Of a stretch of DNA of 33,201 nucleotides, positions 24,362-31,993 are shown in pieces. The position numbers and the translations under genes are program-made. Origin of the DNA: an uncultured Allofournierella sp. (lineage in GTDB: Bacteria; Bacillota; Clostridia; Oscillospirales; Ruminococcaceae); assembly GCA_944382775.1 (NCBI GenBank), contig CALWNI010000015.1, positions 1 to 33,201 on the forward strand, in the 5' to 3' direction. Under the pieces are notes generated by a model that saw nothing but the letters and a program-made list of their open reading frames with translations, had not been told where the DNA came from and did not search any database. Numbering within the stretch: the stretch's first letter is position 1; the number at the start of each line of letters is the position of its first letter.

Positions 24362-25351
24362 GTGCCACGCGCCGAGGGGCAAAAAGGAAAACTGATTTGG
24401 CTGCTTCGTATTTTGGAGCGATATACCGATGAAGAACATTTGATTACTGTGCCGCGTATTCTGGAGCTGTTGGCAGAGCACGGCATTACAGCCGAGCGGA
24501 AAAGCATTTATGATGACATAGAAAGCCTGCGGGAACTGGGCTATGAAATTGAGCAGTTTCGGGGCAGAAACGGGGGCTATTATCTGGCAAGCCGTCCCTT
24601 TCAATTGCCGGAACTGAAACTGTTGGCAGACTCGGTACAGGCTTCCCGTTTTATCACCCGCAAAAAAAGCGACCAGCTTGTAAAAACCCTGGGCCAGTTT
24701 GTCAGTGATTATCAGGCACAGGACTTAAAGCGTCAGGTATTTGCATCGGGTCGGGTAAAAAACATGAACGAAACCATCTATTACAATGTGGATGCATTAC
24801 ATCGGGCGATTAACCAGAACAAACAGGTGCGTTTTGTTTATCAAGAGTGGAATTTAAACAAAAAGAAAACCGCTCGCCGTGGCGGTGGTGCCTACCAGGT
24901 AAGCCCTTGGGCACTGCTTTGGGAAGAAGAAAATTATTATCTGGTTGCGTGGGAACAAGGCAAAGGCATGCGACACTATCGGGTGGACAAAATGACCTTG
25001 ATTCACCTTTTGAATGAGCCGCGCCAAGGAGCAGAGGACTTTGACCCGCAGCAGATGCGAGATTATGCAAAACCTATGTTCAGCATGTTTGGCGGCGAGG
25101 TGGTTTCGGTGCAATTACGCTGTGATAACAGTGTGATTGGCCCGATTCTTGACCGTTTTGGTACCGATGTTATTGTAATGCCCCAAGACGAGACCCATTT
25201 TACCGTGCATGTGGATGTGGTGCCCAGTCCGCCGTTTTTTGGTTGGATTTTTGGCTTTGGCGGCAAGGTGGAAATTTTGCAGCCTGCCCAGGTTCGGAAT
25301 AATTTTCAAGAAATGCTGCACAACATTGCACAGCCCTATGAAGCAAAATAA
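24362..25351 (+). CDS. WYL-domain HTH transcriptional regulator (YafY type)
   Basis: A 329-residue regulator. The N-terminal helix-turn-helix (about residues 8-65: LLRILERYTDEEHLITVPRI onward) is followed by a ligand-sensing WYL domain (about 140-320). The family's WYL stretch is recognisable in VRFVYQEWNLNKKKTARRGG, then YQVSPWALLWEEENYYLVAW and MRHYRVDKMTLIHLL. The GTG start at 24362 has a GAGGGAGGG site. It is the last gene of the aro operon, 3 bases after tyrA, and is followed by the operon's terminator. By position it is the natural candidate to bind the dyad at 16233-16243, but this is inference. Confidence 0.9.
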   Translation: MPRAEGQKGKLIWLLRILERYTDEEHLITVPRILELLAEHGITAERKSIYDDIESLRELGYEIEQFRGRNGGYYLASRPFQLPELKLLADSVQASRFITRKKSDQLVKTLGQFVSDYQAQDLKRQVFASGRVKNMNETIYYNVDALHRAINQNKQVRFVYQEWNLNKKKTARRGGGAYQVSPWALLWEEENYYLVAWEQGKGMRHYRVDKMTLIHLLNEPRQGAEDFDPQQMRDYAKPMFSMFGGEVVSVQLRCDNSVIGPILDRFGTDVIVMPQDETHFTVHVDVVPSPPFFGWIFGFGGKVEILQPAQVRNNFQEMLHNIAQPYEAK

Positions 25352-25390
25352 AAACCGCCTGTTCTGTAAACCAGAACAGGCGGTTTTGTT
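25351..25390. terminator. Terminator of the aro operon, shared with cysE
   Basis: AAAACCGCCTGTTCTG (25351-25366) and CAGAACAGGCGGTTTT (25372-25387) form a perfect 16-bp stem with a 5-base loop. T-tracts occur on both strands, serving the converging WYL and cysE genes. Confidence 0.93.
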
Positions 25391-25391
25391 G

Positions 25392-26303
25392 TTATTCGGT
25401 GGGGTCAGAAGGGGCTTTAATCATGTGTTCGGGGCGTTTTGCCAGTACACGGCTGTTGGCAGGTACCGACTCGGTAATAAAGGTACCGCCGCCAATGGTG
25501 GAGTTTGCACCAATTACCGTATCGCCGCCCAATACAGAAGCACCCGAGTAAATGGTAACGTGGTCGCAGATGGTGGGATGCCGTTTTACACCCACCAGCT
25601 GCTGGCCGCCACGGGTGGAAAGTGCGCCCAAGGTAACGCCTTGATAAATCTTTACATAATCGCCAATGACTGCGGTTTCGCCAATAACTACGCCGGTGCC
25701 GTGGTCAATAAAGAAGTATTCACCAATGGTGGCACCGGGGTTGATGTCGATGCCGGTGCTGCTATGGGCGTATTCGCTCATAATACGGGGGATAAAGGGC
25801 ACCTTGTGCTGATACAATTCATGGGCAATGCGATAGATATAGATAGCAAAAAAACCAGGATAGCAAAAGATGATTTCTTCTTTGCTTTGGGCGGCAGGGT
25901 CGCCGTCAAAACCGGCTTGCACGTCTTTTAAAAGCATTTGCTGCAGCTGGGGCAGTTTTTTGAAAAATGCGGCACAAATTTCGTCTGCCTTGGGTGCGGT
26001 AACGCTTTGGCAGGCTTCGCAGCCGCACTCGTACAGCAACGCAATGGCAATTTGCTGGCGCAGTTCGTCATAAATACGGTCCAACCGATAGCCGGCGTAA
26101 TGTTCGGAACAATTTCCGATGCGGCTGGCAGGGCCGTAGTAACCGGGGAATAAAACTTCCTTTAAGTCTTTTAAAATATCAATCACGGCTCTGCGGCTGG
26201 GCAGCTCCATGCCTTGCTTTAGGGTAAGCAGTTCGTGGCTGTGATAGTTTTGCGTTAAACCTTGCACAGTTTCCAAAATGGCTGCGCGTTTCATTTCATT
26301 CAT
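25392..26303 (-). CDS. cysE: Serine O-acetyltransferase
   Basis: A 303-residue enzyme acetylating serine with acetyl-CoA to O-acetylserine, the sulphur acceptor for cysteine synthesis. The N-terminal half is helical with a Cys pair ECGCEACQ near residue 93. The C-terminal left-handed beta-helix has the conserved HSSTGIDINPGATIGEYFFIDHGTGVVIGET, containing the catalytic Asp-His pair, and later VKRHPTICDHVTIYSGA and GGGTFITESVP. Family members usually have about 270-320 residues. The ATG at 26301-26303 is preferred, with AAAGGAC upstream; a longer frame up to 26381 runs into the promoter. A single-gene unit with its own promoter. Confidence 0.93.
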   Translation of the reverse strand: MNEMKRAAILETVQGLTQNYHSHELLTLKQGMELPSRRAVIDILKDLKEVLFPGYYGPASRIGNCSEHYAGYRLDRIYDELRQQIAIALLYECGCEACQSVTAPKADEICAAFFKKLPQLQQMLLKDVQAGFDGDPAAQSKEEIIFCYPGFFAIYIYRIAHELYQHKVPFIPRIMSEYAHSSTGIDINPGATIGEYFFIDHGTGVVIGETAVIGDYVKIYQGVTLGALSTRGGQQLVGVKRHPTICDHVTIYSGASVLGGDTVIGANSTIGGGTFITESVPANSRVLAKRPEHMIKAPSDPTE

Positions 26304-26352
26304 AGGGGAAACGTCCTTTCCGGATAGTAAACAAAAAGAGGTACTGTAATCA

Positions 26353-26381
26353 ATCATAGTACGGCAAGTGGGCTGCGTCAA
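26353..26381 (-). promoter_or_regulatory. Sigma-A promoter of cysE
   Basis: On the minus strand TTGACG (26376-26381), a 17-base spacer and TATGAT (26353-26358). A close match to consensus, with a 5' leader of about 43 bases and no visible riboswitch. Confidence 0.8.
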
Positions 26382-26393
26382 CGTAAAATCACA

Positions 26394-26452
26394 AAAGCAA
26401 CAACAAAAGCCGCAACCTAAAAATAGGTGCAGCTTTTGCTGTTGCTTGTTTT
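26394..26452. terminator. Long imperfect hairpin terminator downstream of htrA
   Basis: AAGCAACAACAAAAGCCGCAACCT pairs almost throughout with the segment ending GCTTTTGCTGTTGCTT, giving a stem of about 23 bp. TTTTGTGATTTT follows on the minus strand and GTTTTTAT on plus. It should end htrA transcription before the cysE promoter. Confidence 0.75.
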
Positions 26453-26511
26453 TATAGGATTAGGAAAAGAGGAATTTATTTCACGCCATGGGGTTGGCGA
26501 TGAAAGCTTGC

Positions 26512-27756
26512 TTATGCTTGGCTGCGTTCGCCAAGAACTACGTTTAGGGTGATCAGCTCGCCGTTGCGGTCAACCTGTACCTGTACGGTATCGCCGGCAG
26601 AGTAATCCTTCAAAGCGTTGGTAACATCGGTGGCACTTTGAATGGTTTTGGTGCCAACACTAACAATGCGGTCACCAACCTTCATGCCTGCATTGGCAGC
26701 ACCGCCGCCGGCTGTTACATCGGCAACATAAGCGCCCAGATTGGAAACACCGTACTGCAAAGCGGTTTGTACATCGGTGATGCTTACAACCGAGATGCCC
26801 AGTGCAGGACGACCGGTTACATAGCCGTTTTCAATCAAATCCTGTGCCACAGCTTTTGCGGTGTTGATGGGAATTGCAAAGCCCAGACCCTCGGCGTTTT
26901 CCGAAGCGTTTTTGGCGTTAACAATACCAATCAGCTGGCCGTTTTCGTTAAACAAACCGCCGCCGGAGTTGCCCGGGCTGATGGCTGCGCTGGTTTGCAG
27001 CAGGGTCATGGTATTGCCTTCAATGGTAACATTACGGTTCAAAGCGCTGATAATACCGTCGGTGGTGGTGATGCCCAAGCTGCTGGGGTTGCCAACAGCA
27101 ATGGCAGTTTCACCAATGGATACCGAATCGGAATCACCCAAAACGGCAGGGGTCAAACCGGTTGCGTCAATTTTTACAACGGCCACGTCGCTTTGGGAAT
27201 CGGAACCGATTACCTTTGCCGAGTAGCTGGTGCCGTCGTTCAGGGTAACGGTAATCTGCTGGGCGCCGTCAATTACGTGTGCGTTGGTGATGATGTAGCC
27301 GTCTGCGGTGTAAATAACGCCGCTGCCTGCGCCGCTTACAACCTGCTGGCCGCCCCAAAAGCTGGTGGTTACCATCTGTTCGGTGGTAATTTCAACCACG
27401 CTGGGGGTAATGGCATTCACCACATTCACCAAGCTGCTTGCATTGGAGGTGTTGGTGTTGGTTGCAGTGCCGGAAGAAACACTTTGGTAAACAACACGGG
27501 CACTGCTGGTCTTGTCTGCAAAATGGAATCCGGCATATCCGCCGCCAAAGCTTACGCCGGCAACCAGAGCCAATGCCAGTGCACCGGAAGCGATGCGCTT
27601 GGCGGTATGGTTGTTTTTCTTATGAGGGGGCTGCTGCTCCGCACCGCCGCCCATTGCAGGCTCGTTGTTGGGAAGAATCGGTGCATAAGGGGCAGGAATT
27701 TGATTGTATCCGTTCGGGTTTGTGCCGGTGTAGTCGTACTCCCACTTGTTTTCCAT
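26512..27756 (-). CDS. htrA: Membrane-anchored HtrA/DegP-type serine protease
   Basis: A 414-residue quality-control protease of the envelope. A Pro/Asn-rich cytoplasmic N-terminus (about 1-50, rich in Tyr, Pro and Gln) is followed by a membrane anchor (about 54-75), a Ser/Thr-rich spacer, a trypsin-like protease domain and one C-terminal PDZ domain (about 315-410). The catalytic triad is visible as TNAHVI (His), SDSQSDVAVVKID (Asp) and SPGNSGGGLF (Ser). GAGSGVIYTADGYIITNAHV is the family signature. An AAGGATG site lies upstream of the ATG at 27754-27756. It is transcribed alone; three GTATCGT repeats lie in its upstream region. Confidence 0.95.
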   Translation of the reverse strand: MENKWEYDYTGTNPNGYNQIPAPYAPILPNNEPAMGGGAEQQPPHKKNNHTAKRIASGALALALVAGVSFGGGYAGFHFADKTSSARVVYQSVSSGTATNTNTSNASSLVNVVNAITPSVVEITTEQMVTTSFWGGQQVVSGAGSGVIYTADGYIITNAHVIDGAQQITVTLNDGTSYSAKVIGSDSQSDVAVVKIDATGLTPAVLGDSDSVSIGETAIAVGNPSSLGITTTDGIISALNRNVTIEGNTMTLLQTSAAISPGNSGGGLFNENGQLIGIVNAKNASENAEGLGFAIPINTAKAVAQDLIENGYVTGRPALGISVVSITDVQTALQYGVSNLGAYVADVTAGGGAANAGMKVGDRIVSVGTKTIQSATDVTNALKDYSAGDTVQVQVDRNGELITLNVVLGERSQA

Positions 27757-27797
27757 AATCTATCATCCTTTCAAGAAGAACAGAAGCCGGGGCATCG

Positions 27798-27864
27798 GTA
27801 TCGTTGCCGTGCCGCTCAAACAGCTCTGGTGTATCGTTCTGGTTATAGTTTATCCCTGTATCGT
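27798..27864 (-). promoter_or_regulatory. Three direct GTATCGT repeats upstream of htrA
   Basis: GTATCGTT at 27798-27805 and 27831-27838 and GTATCGT at 27858-27864 on the plus strand (ACGATAC on the coding strand of htrA), spaced 33 and 27 bases. The weak promoter candidate is near TATAAC on the minus strand at about 27843-27848. Repeats in phase with about three helical turns could be response-regulator sites for an envelope stress system, but this is only inference. Confidence 0.35.
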
Positions 27865-27907
27865 GAAAAAGATTTTATATTCAGGTGAAAAAACTGTGAA
27901 ATGCATG

Positions 27908-27913
27908 TATAAT
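27908..27913 (+). promoter_or_regulatory. Possible -10 element of the mnmM-clc unit
   Basis: A perfect TATAAT lies 67 bases before the mnmM ATG. No convincing -35 box is seen at the correct distance (GTGAAA at 27885-27890 is poor), so the call is tentative. Confidence 0.4.
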
Positions 27914-27980
27914 GTGTATGGTTTTTGCGTGGATTACATGCAGATTTAGAATACCATATTTTGAAAGGCAGGGCAATGGG

Positions 27981-28844
27981 ATGCAGGTAGAGCAAAACGG
28001 CGATGTATTTTTGCTTTTAAAAGAAAAGCAGCCGGTGGGCCAGTGCGTTTGTAAGCAACAGCAAAACGGTTGGTATCTGGAGCAGTTGCAAATTAGCCCC
28101 GAATGGCAGGGCAAAGGCTACGGCAGTTTTTTGTTAAAGCAGGTACTCAAAGCAACCGGCGGCTATGCGCAAAAAAGTTTGCACAAAGCCGAAGCACCGC
28201 AAAATCAGGCTGCCTGTGCGTTGCTGCAAAAGTTTGGCTTTCGGCAGCAGGGCAGCGAATGGGTACGCCGTCGTGAGCCCGACCCTACGGCAGTGGGATT
28301 GACCCATCAGTTTTTGCAGCACCTCCTGCAACCCGGAGGCTTTTTTGTGGATGCTACCTGCGGCAACGGCGGAGATACTGAGTTTTTGTGCCGTTTGGCA
28401 GGGGAGCAGGGCCGTGTATTGGCACTGGATTTGCAGCAGCAAGCGGTGGAAAATACCAACAATCGTTTGCAAAAGGCGGGGCTGGCCCACATTGGCAAGG
28501 CGATTCAGTTGGACCATGCCATGCTGCACACTTTGGTGGAGCCCATGAGTGTGGACGGAATTGTATTTAACTTTGGGTATCTGCCCGGGGCAGACCATGC
28601 GCTGTTTACCACACCCAAAAGCAGCCTGCCGGCAGTAACAGCAGCGTTGCAGGCGTTGCGGCCGGGTGGCGTGCTGGCGGCTTGCCTTTACAGCGGCGGC
28701 CCCAACGGAACGGAAGAAAAGGATACCCTGCTGGCATTTTTCCGCGGATTGCCCATCCAACAATATAATGTATTGATTTGTGAGTTTGGCAACTGGGCAA
28801 GCACTGCACCGCTGCCTTGCTTTGTAATGAAAAAGAACAGCTAA
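27981..28844 (+). CDS. mnmM: GNAT acetyltransferase-MnmM/YtqB methyltransferase fusion
   Basis: A 287-residue two-domain protein. Residues 1-98 resemble a compact GNAT N-acetyltransferase, with the acetyl-CoA loop QGKGYG (43-48) preceded by LQISPEW and followed by a LLQKFGF block (81-87). Residues 105-287 are a class I SAM-dependent methyltransferase with FFVDATCGNGGDTEFL (SAM loop, 121-136), VLALDLQQQAVENT, and FNFGYLPGADH (196-206), the signature of the YtqB/MnmM family. MnmM methylates nm5s2U34 to mnm5s2U34 in tRNA in Gram-positive bacteria (as I recall). The partner GNAT is not usual there. ATG at 27981 with GAAAGGCAGGG upstream; ends 13 bases before the CLC gene. The symbol refers to the methyltransferase half. 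Confidence 0.85.
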   Translation: MQVEQNGDVFLLLKEKQPVGQCVCKQQQNGWYLEQLQISPEWQGKGYGSFLLKQVLKATGGYAQKSLHKAEAPQNQAACALLQKFGFRQQGSEWVRRREPDPTAVGLTHQFLQHLLQPGGFFVDATCGNGGDTEFLCRLAGEQGRVLALDLQQQAVENTNNRLQKAGLAHIGKAIQLDHAMLHTLVEPMSVDGIVFNFGYLPGADHALFTTPKSSLPAVTAALQALRPGGVLAACLYSGGPNGTEEKDTLLAFFRGLPIQQYNVLICEFGNWASTAPLPCFVMKKNS

Positions 28845-28857
28845 AGGGGGCGTTACC

Positions 28858-30090
28858 GTGCAACGAACAATAAAAGCAATACAAAAGACCTATGCTGTGC
28901 AGGCAATGCTGGGTCTGTTGGGGGTTCTGGTTGGTGCCGTGGTCGGCGTGCTGGATGTGGGCTTTGGCAAAGGTTTGTTATATGTAAGCAGCCTGCGCAC
29001 CTTGCACCCGTGGATGTTTCTGCCTTTTTTGCCCCTTGCGGGCGTGCTGATTGCCGCTTGTTATCGGCGATTCGGAGGAAAAAGCAGCAAGGGAATGAAC
29101 CTGGTGTTTGCGGCAGGGCATGGAGAAGAAGCGGAGATTCCACTGCGGCTGATTCCACTTGTGGTGGGCAGCACCTGGCTGACTCACCTGTTTGGCGGCA
29201 GCGCAGGCCGTGAAGGGGTTGCGGTGCAAATCGGCGCAACGGTTTCCCACTGGGTGGGGCGGCATCTGTCCATCCAAGATGCGTCTCGCATTTTTTTGGT
29301 GGTGGGCATGTCTGAAGGATTTGCCGGGCTGTTTCAAACCCCATTTGCAGCAATTTTATTCGGCATGGAAGTATTGGCGGCAAAAGAACTGCGAAGCGAA
29401 GCTTTGATTCCCACCCTTACCGCCTCGATTACGGCGGCAATGGTATCGCACCGCTTGGGGCTGGAGAAATTTACGGTGGCATTAACCGATTCCGTTCCAT
29501 TGGATGCCGTTACCTTGCTGAAATTAACGGTTTTGGGTGTGGTGTTTGGTGTGGTGGGCGGCTTGTTTGCCTGGCTATTAAAACAAGCAAAACAGTGGGC
29601 GGCAAACTTTTGGCAGAACCCCTTAATGCGTATCGCCGTTATGGGTGTGGGGCTGAGCATAGCCTTTCTTTTGTTGGGGCAGGGACGGTATTCCGGCCTT
29701 GGCACCAATTTGATTGAAGCCTGTTTTGCCCAGCAGCCGATTTATGCATGGGACTGGGCACTGAAATTACTGCTAACAGTGTTGACCCTTGCGGCAGGAT
29801 TCCAAGGCGGCGAGGTAACGCCGCTGTTCTCCATAGGGGCGTGTTTGGGCAGCGTGTTGGCAGGTTTGGTGGGGCTTCCGGTTCCGGTTGCCGCCGCTTT
29901 GGGATACGCTGCGGTGTTTGGCGGTGCAAGCAATACCCTGTTGGCACCGATGCTGATTGGGGCGGAAGTGTTTGGGTTTTCTTATCTGCCTTGTTTTTTT
30001 GTGGTGTGTGCAGTGGCATATGTGTTTAATGCAAACCAATGCATCTACCCGTTGCAGCGAAGAAAAAGCGAGGAAGAAAGCCAACCATAA
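28858..30090 (+). CDS. CLC-F-type fluoride/proton antiporter
   Basis: A 410-residue CLC-family membrane protein with about 16 short helices; its length is at the small end for CLC. The conserved chloride GSGIP motif is replaced by KGMNLV (Met80). The gating motif is GREGVAVQ (117-124) rather than GREGP. GGEVTPLF (317-324) and Tyr397 are present. These positions correspond, shifted by one, to Met79, Glu118, Glu318/Val319/Thr320 and Tyr396 of the characterised CLC-F of Enterococcus casseliflavus, as I remember it. It therefore most likely exports fluoride in exchange for protons. The GTG start at 28858 has AAAGGGGG upstream. It follows mnmM by 13 bases. No fluoride riboswitch was seen upstream. 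Confidence 0.85.
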   Translation: MQRTIKAIQKTYAVQAMLGLLGVLVGAVVGVLDVGFGKGLLYVSSLRTLHPWMFLPFLPLAGVLIAACYRRFGGKSSKGMNLVFAAGHGEEAEIPLRLIPLVVGSTWLTHLFGGSAGREGVAVQIGATVSHWVGRHLSIQDASRIFLVVGMSEGFAGLFQTPFAAILFGMEVLAAKELRSEALIPTLTASITAAMVSHRLGLEKFTVALTDSVPLDAVTLLKLTVLGVVFGVVGGLFAWLLKQAKQWAANFWQNPLMRIAVMGVGLSIAFLLLGQGRYSGLGTNLIEACFAQQPIYAWDWALKLLLTVLTLAAGFQGGEVTPLFSIGACLGSVLAGLVGLPVPVAAALGYAAVFGGASNTLLAPMLIGAEVFGFSYLPCFFVVCAVAYVFNANQCIYPLQRRKSEEESQP

Positions 30091-30123
30091 AACAAAGTGG
30101 GGCCGATTTTTGGCGTTTTCCCC

Positions 30124-30150
30124 TTGCCAAAGACGGTTATAATGTATAAT
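30124..30150 (+). promoter_or_regulatory. Promoter of prfC
   Basis: TATAAT occurs twice (30138-30143 and 30145-30150); TTGCCA (30124-30129) is 15 bases from the second. The exact start is uncertain. The leader of about 75 bases holds no recognised structure. Confidence 0.5.
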
Positions 30151-30230
30151 ATTAGAGTGTTATGGATTTTTAACGAGCAATTGAACGGGCGGCAAATCGT
30201 GCCGTCTGCATCTAAGGAGGATAAGCATCT

Positions 30231-31826
30231 ATGGCCGATTTACGGCAAGAGATACAGCGCCGGCGCACCTTTGCCATCATCAGCCACCCGGACGCTGGTA
30301 AAACAACCCTGACCGAAAAGCTGTTGCTGTACGGTGGTGCAATTCAGCAGGCCGGCAGCGTTAAGGGCAAGCAAAGTGCCCGCCATGCAGTCAGTGACTG
30401 GATGGAAATTGAAAAGCAGCGTGGTATTTCGGTTACCAGTTCTGTTTTGCAGTTTGAATATGACGGAAAATGCGTCAATATTTTGGATACCCCCGGTCAC
30501 CAGGACTTCTCGGAAGATACCTACCGCACCTTGATGGCAGCAGACGCCGCCGTCATGGTCATTGACGCTGCAAAGGGTGTTGAGGCGCAGACCATTAAGC
30601 TGTTTAAGGTTTGCACCCTGCGCAACATCCCCATCTTTACCTTTGTAAACAAGATGGACCGTGAAGCGCGCGATCCCTTTGATTTGATGGAAGAAATCGA
30701 GGAGATTCTGGGCATTCAGACCTATCCCATGAACTGGCCCATTGGCTGCGGCAAAGAGTTCAAGGGCGTGTTCGACCGTGAAAGCCGCCACATTCTGGCA
30801 TTCCAGAGTGACGGAAAGGCAAACGGCGTAAAGATTTTGGATAAAATCGAAACCGAGCTGGGCGATCCCCAGCTGGATGATCTGATTACCGCACCTCTGC
30901 ACGAAAAGCTGGCAGAGGACATTGAGCTGCTGGATGGCGCAAGCTATGATTTTGATATGGACGCCGTGCAAAGTGGCCGTTTAAGCCCGGTGTTCTTTGG
31001 TTCGGCACTGACCAACTTTGGTGTAGAGCCCTTCCTGCGTGAGTTCCTGCGCTTGTCGCCCAGTCCCTTGCCCCGCACCAGCGGCGGCGAACTGGTAGAG
31101 CCTGCACAGGAGGCATTCTCCGGCTTTATCTTTAAAATTCAGGCCAACATGAACAAGGCCCACCGTGACCGCATTGCTTTTATGCGTATCTGCTCCGGCA
31201 AGTTTGAGCGTGGTATGGAAGTTACCCACGTTCAGGGCGGCAAAAAGATTAAGTTGGCACAGTCCACCCAGTTAATGGCGCAAGACCGTGCAACCGTAGA
31301 CGAAGCCTATGCCGGCGACATTGTTGGTTTGTTTGACCCGGGTATTTTCTCCATTGGCGATACCCTGTGCACCGGCAAGCAAAAGATTCAATACGCAGGC
31401 ATTCCCACCTTTGCACCGGAGCACTTTGCCCGCATTACACAGGTGGATACCATGAAGCGTAAGCAGTTTGTAAAGGGCATTGAGCAGGTGGCGCAAGAAG
31501 GCGCAATCCAGATTTTCCGCGAATTGAATGGCGGTATGGAAGAGGTTATTGTGGGCGTTGTAGGTGTTCTGCAATTTGAAGTGCTGGAATACCGCTTGAA
31601 AAACGAGTACAACGTGGATATCCGCATGCAAAAGCTGCCCTTTGAGCACATTCGCTGGATTGAAAACGAGGACTTGGACCCCAAGACTCTGGACTTGACC
31701 AGCGACACCAAGCGCATCGAGGACTTGAAGGGCAACAAACTGTTGTTGTTCACAAATCCCTGGTCCATCAACTGGGCAATGCAGCATAACGACGGCTTGC
31801 AGCTCAGTGAGTTTGGCACAAACTAA
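30231..31826 (+). CDS. prfC: Peptide chain release factor 3
   Basis: A translational GTPase of 531 residues that recycles class I release factors from the ribosome after termination. The G domain has the P-loop SHPDAGKTTL (about 18-27), a switch II LDTPGHQDFSEDTYRTL, and NKMD (about 140-143). RF3-type sequence continues with MEIEKQRGISVTSSV and domain II/III blocks such as VTHVQGGKKIKLAQ and GVVGVLQFEVLEYRL. Length and motifs are typical (about 525-530). TAAGGAGG (30213-30220) is the SD. It is a single-gene unit ending in the terminator at 31838-31868. Confidence 0.97.
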   Translation: MADLRQEIQRRRTFAIISHPDAGKTTLTEKLLLYGGAIQQAGSVKGKQSARHAVSDWMEIEKQRGISVTSSVLQFEYDGKCVNILDTPGHQDFSEDTYRTLMAADAAVMVIDAAKGVEAQTIKLFKVCTLRNIPIFTFVNKMDREARDPFDLMEEIEEILGIQTYPMNWPIGCGKEFKGVFDRESRHILAFQSDGKANGVKILDKIETELGDPQLDDLITAPLHEKLAEDIELLDGASYDFDMDAVQSGRLSPVFFGSALTNFGVEPFLREFLRLSPSPLPRTSGGELVEPAQEAFSGFIFKIQANMNKAHRDRIAFMRICSGKFERGMEVTHVQGGKKIKLAQSTQLMAQDRATVDEAYAGDIVGLFDPGIFSIGDTLCTGKQKIQYAGIPTFAPEHFARITQVDTMKRKQFVKGIEQVAQEGAIQIFRELNGGMEEVIVGVVGVLQFEVLEYRLKNEYNVDIRMQKLPFEHIRWIENEDLDPKTLDLTSDTKRIEDLKGNKLLLFTNPWSINWAMQHNDGLQLSEFGTN

Positions 31827-31837
31827 AGATTATTTTG

Positions 31838-31868
31838 GCAGGCAGTGCAAAAGGCTGCCTGCTTTTTT
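31838..31868 (+). terminator. Terminator of prfC
   Basis: GCAGGCAG (31838-31845) pairs with CTGCCTGC (31855-31862), followed by six T. Confidence 0.88.
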
Positions 31869-31909
31869 GTGCAAAAATTGTGATTTATACGCAAAAGTCG
31901 AAAAAGGTA

Positions 31910-31938
31910 CTGCAAACTTGGCGTAAAACAGGTATAAT
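31910..31938 (+). promoter_or_regulatory. Putative promoter of the first KDG-kinase-like gene
   Basis: A perfect TATAAT (31933-31938) is preceded by GG. The segment at -35 (CTGCAA, 31910-31915) is a weak match with a 17-base spacer, which suggests a regulated promoter. Confidence 0.5.
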
Positions 31939-31993
31939 AAACATAACAAAACAATTTGGTTTATGGATAAGCAAATAAAAAGGGGGACTCATT

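Noticed and set aside
26638-27888. Long plus-strand ORF of 416 codons antisense to htrA
   Set aside because: It reads as a low-complexity Gly/Asn/Ala-rich shadow of a clear protease gene, with no family match and no ribosome binding site.
28790-28857. Fluoride riboswitch ahead of the CLC gene
   Set aside because: The gap is 13 bases and the rest is coding sequence of mnmM; no match to the crcB motif was found there or in the mnmM leader.
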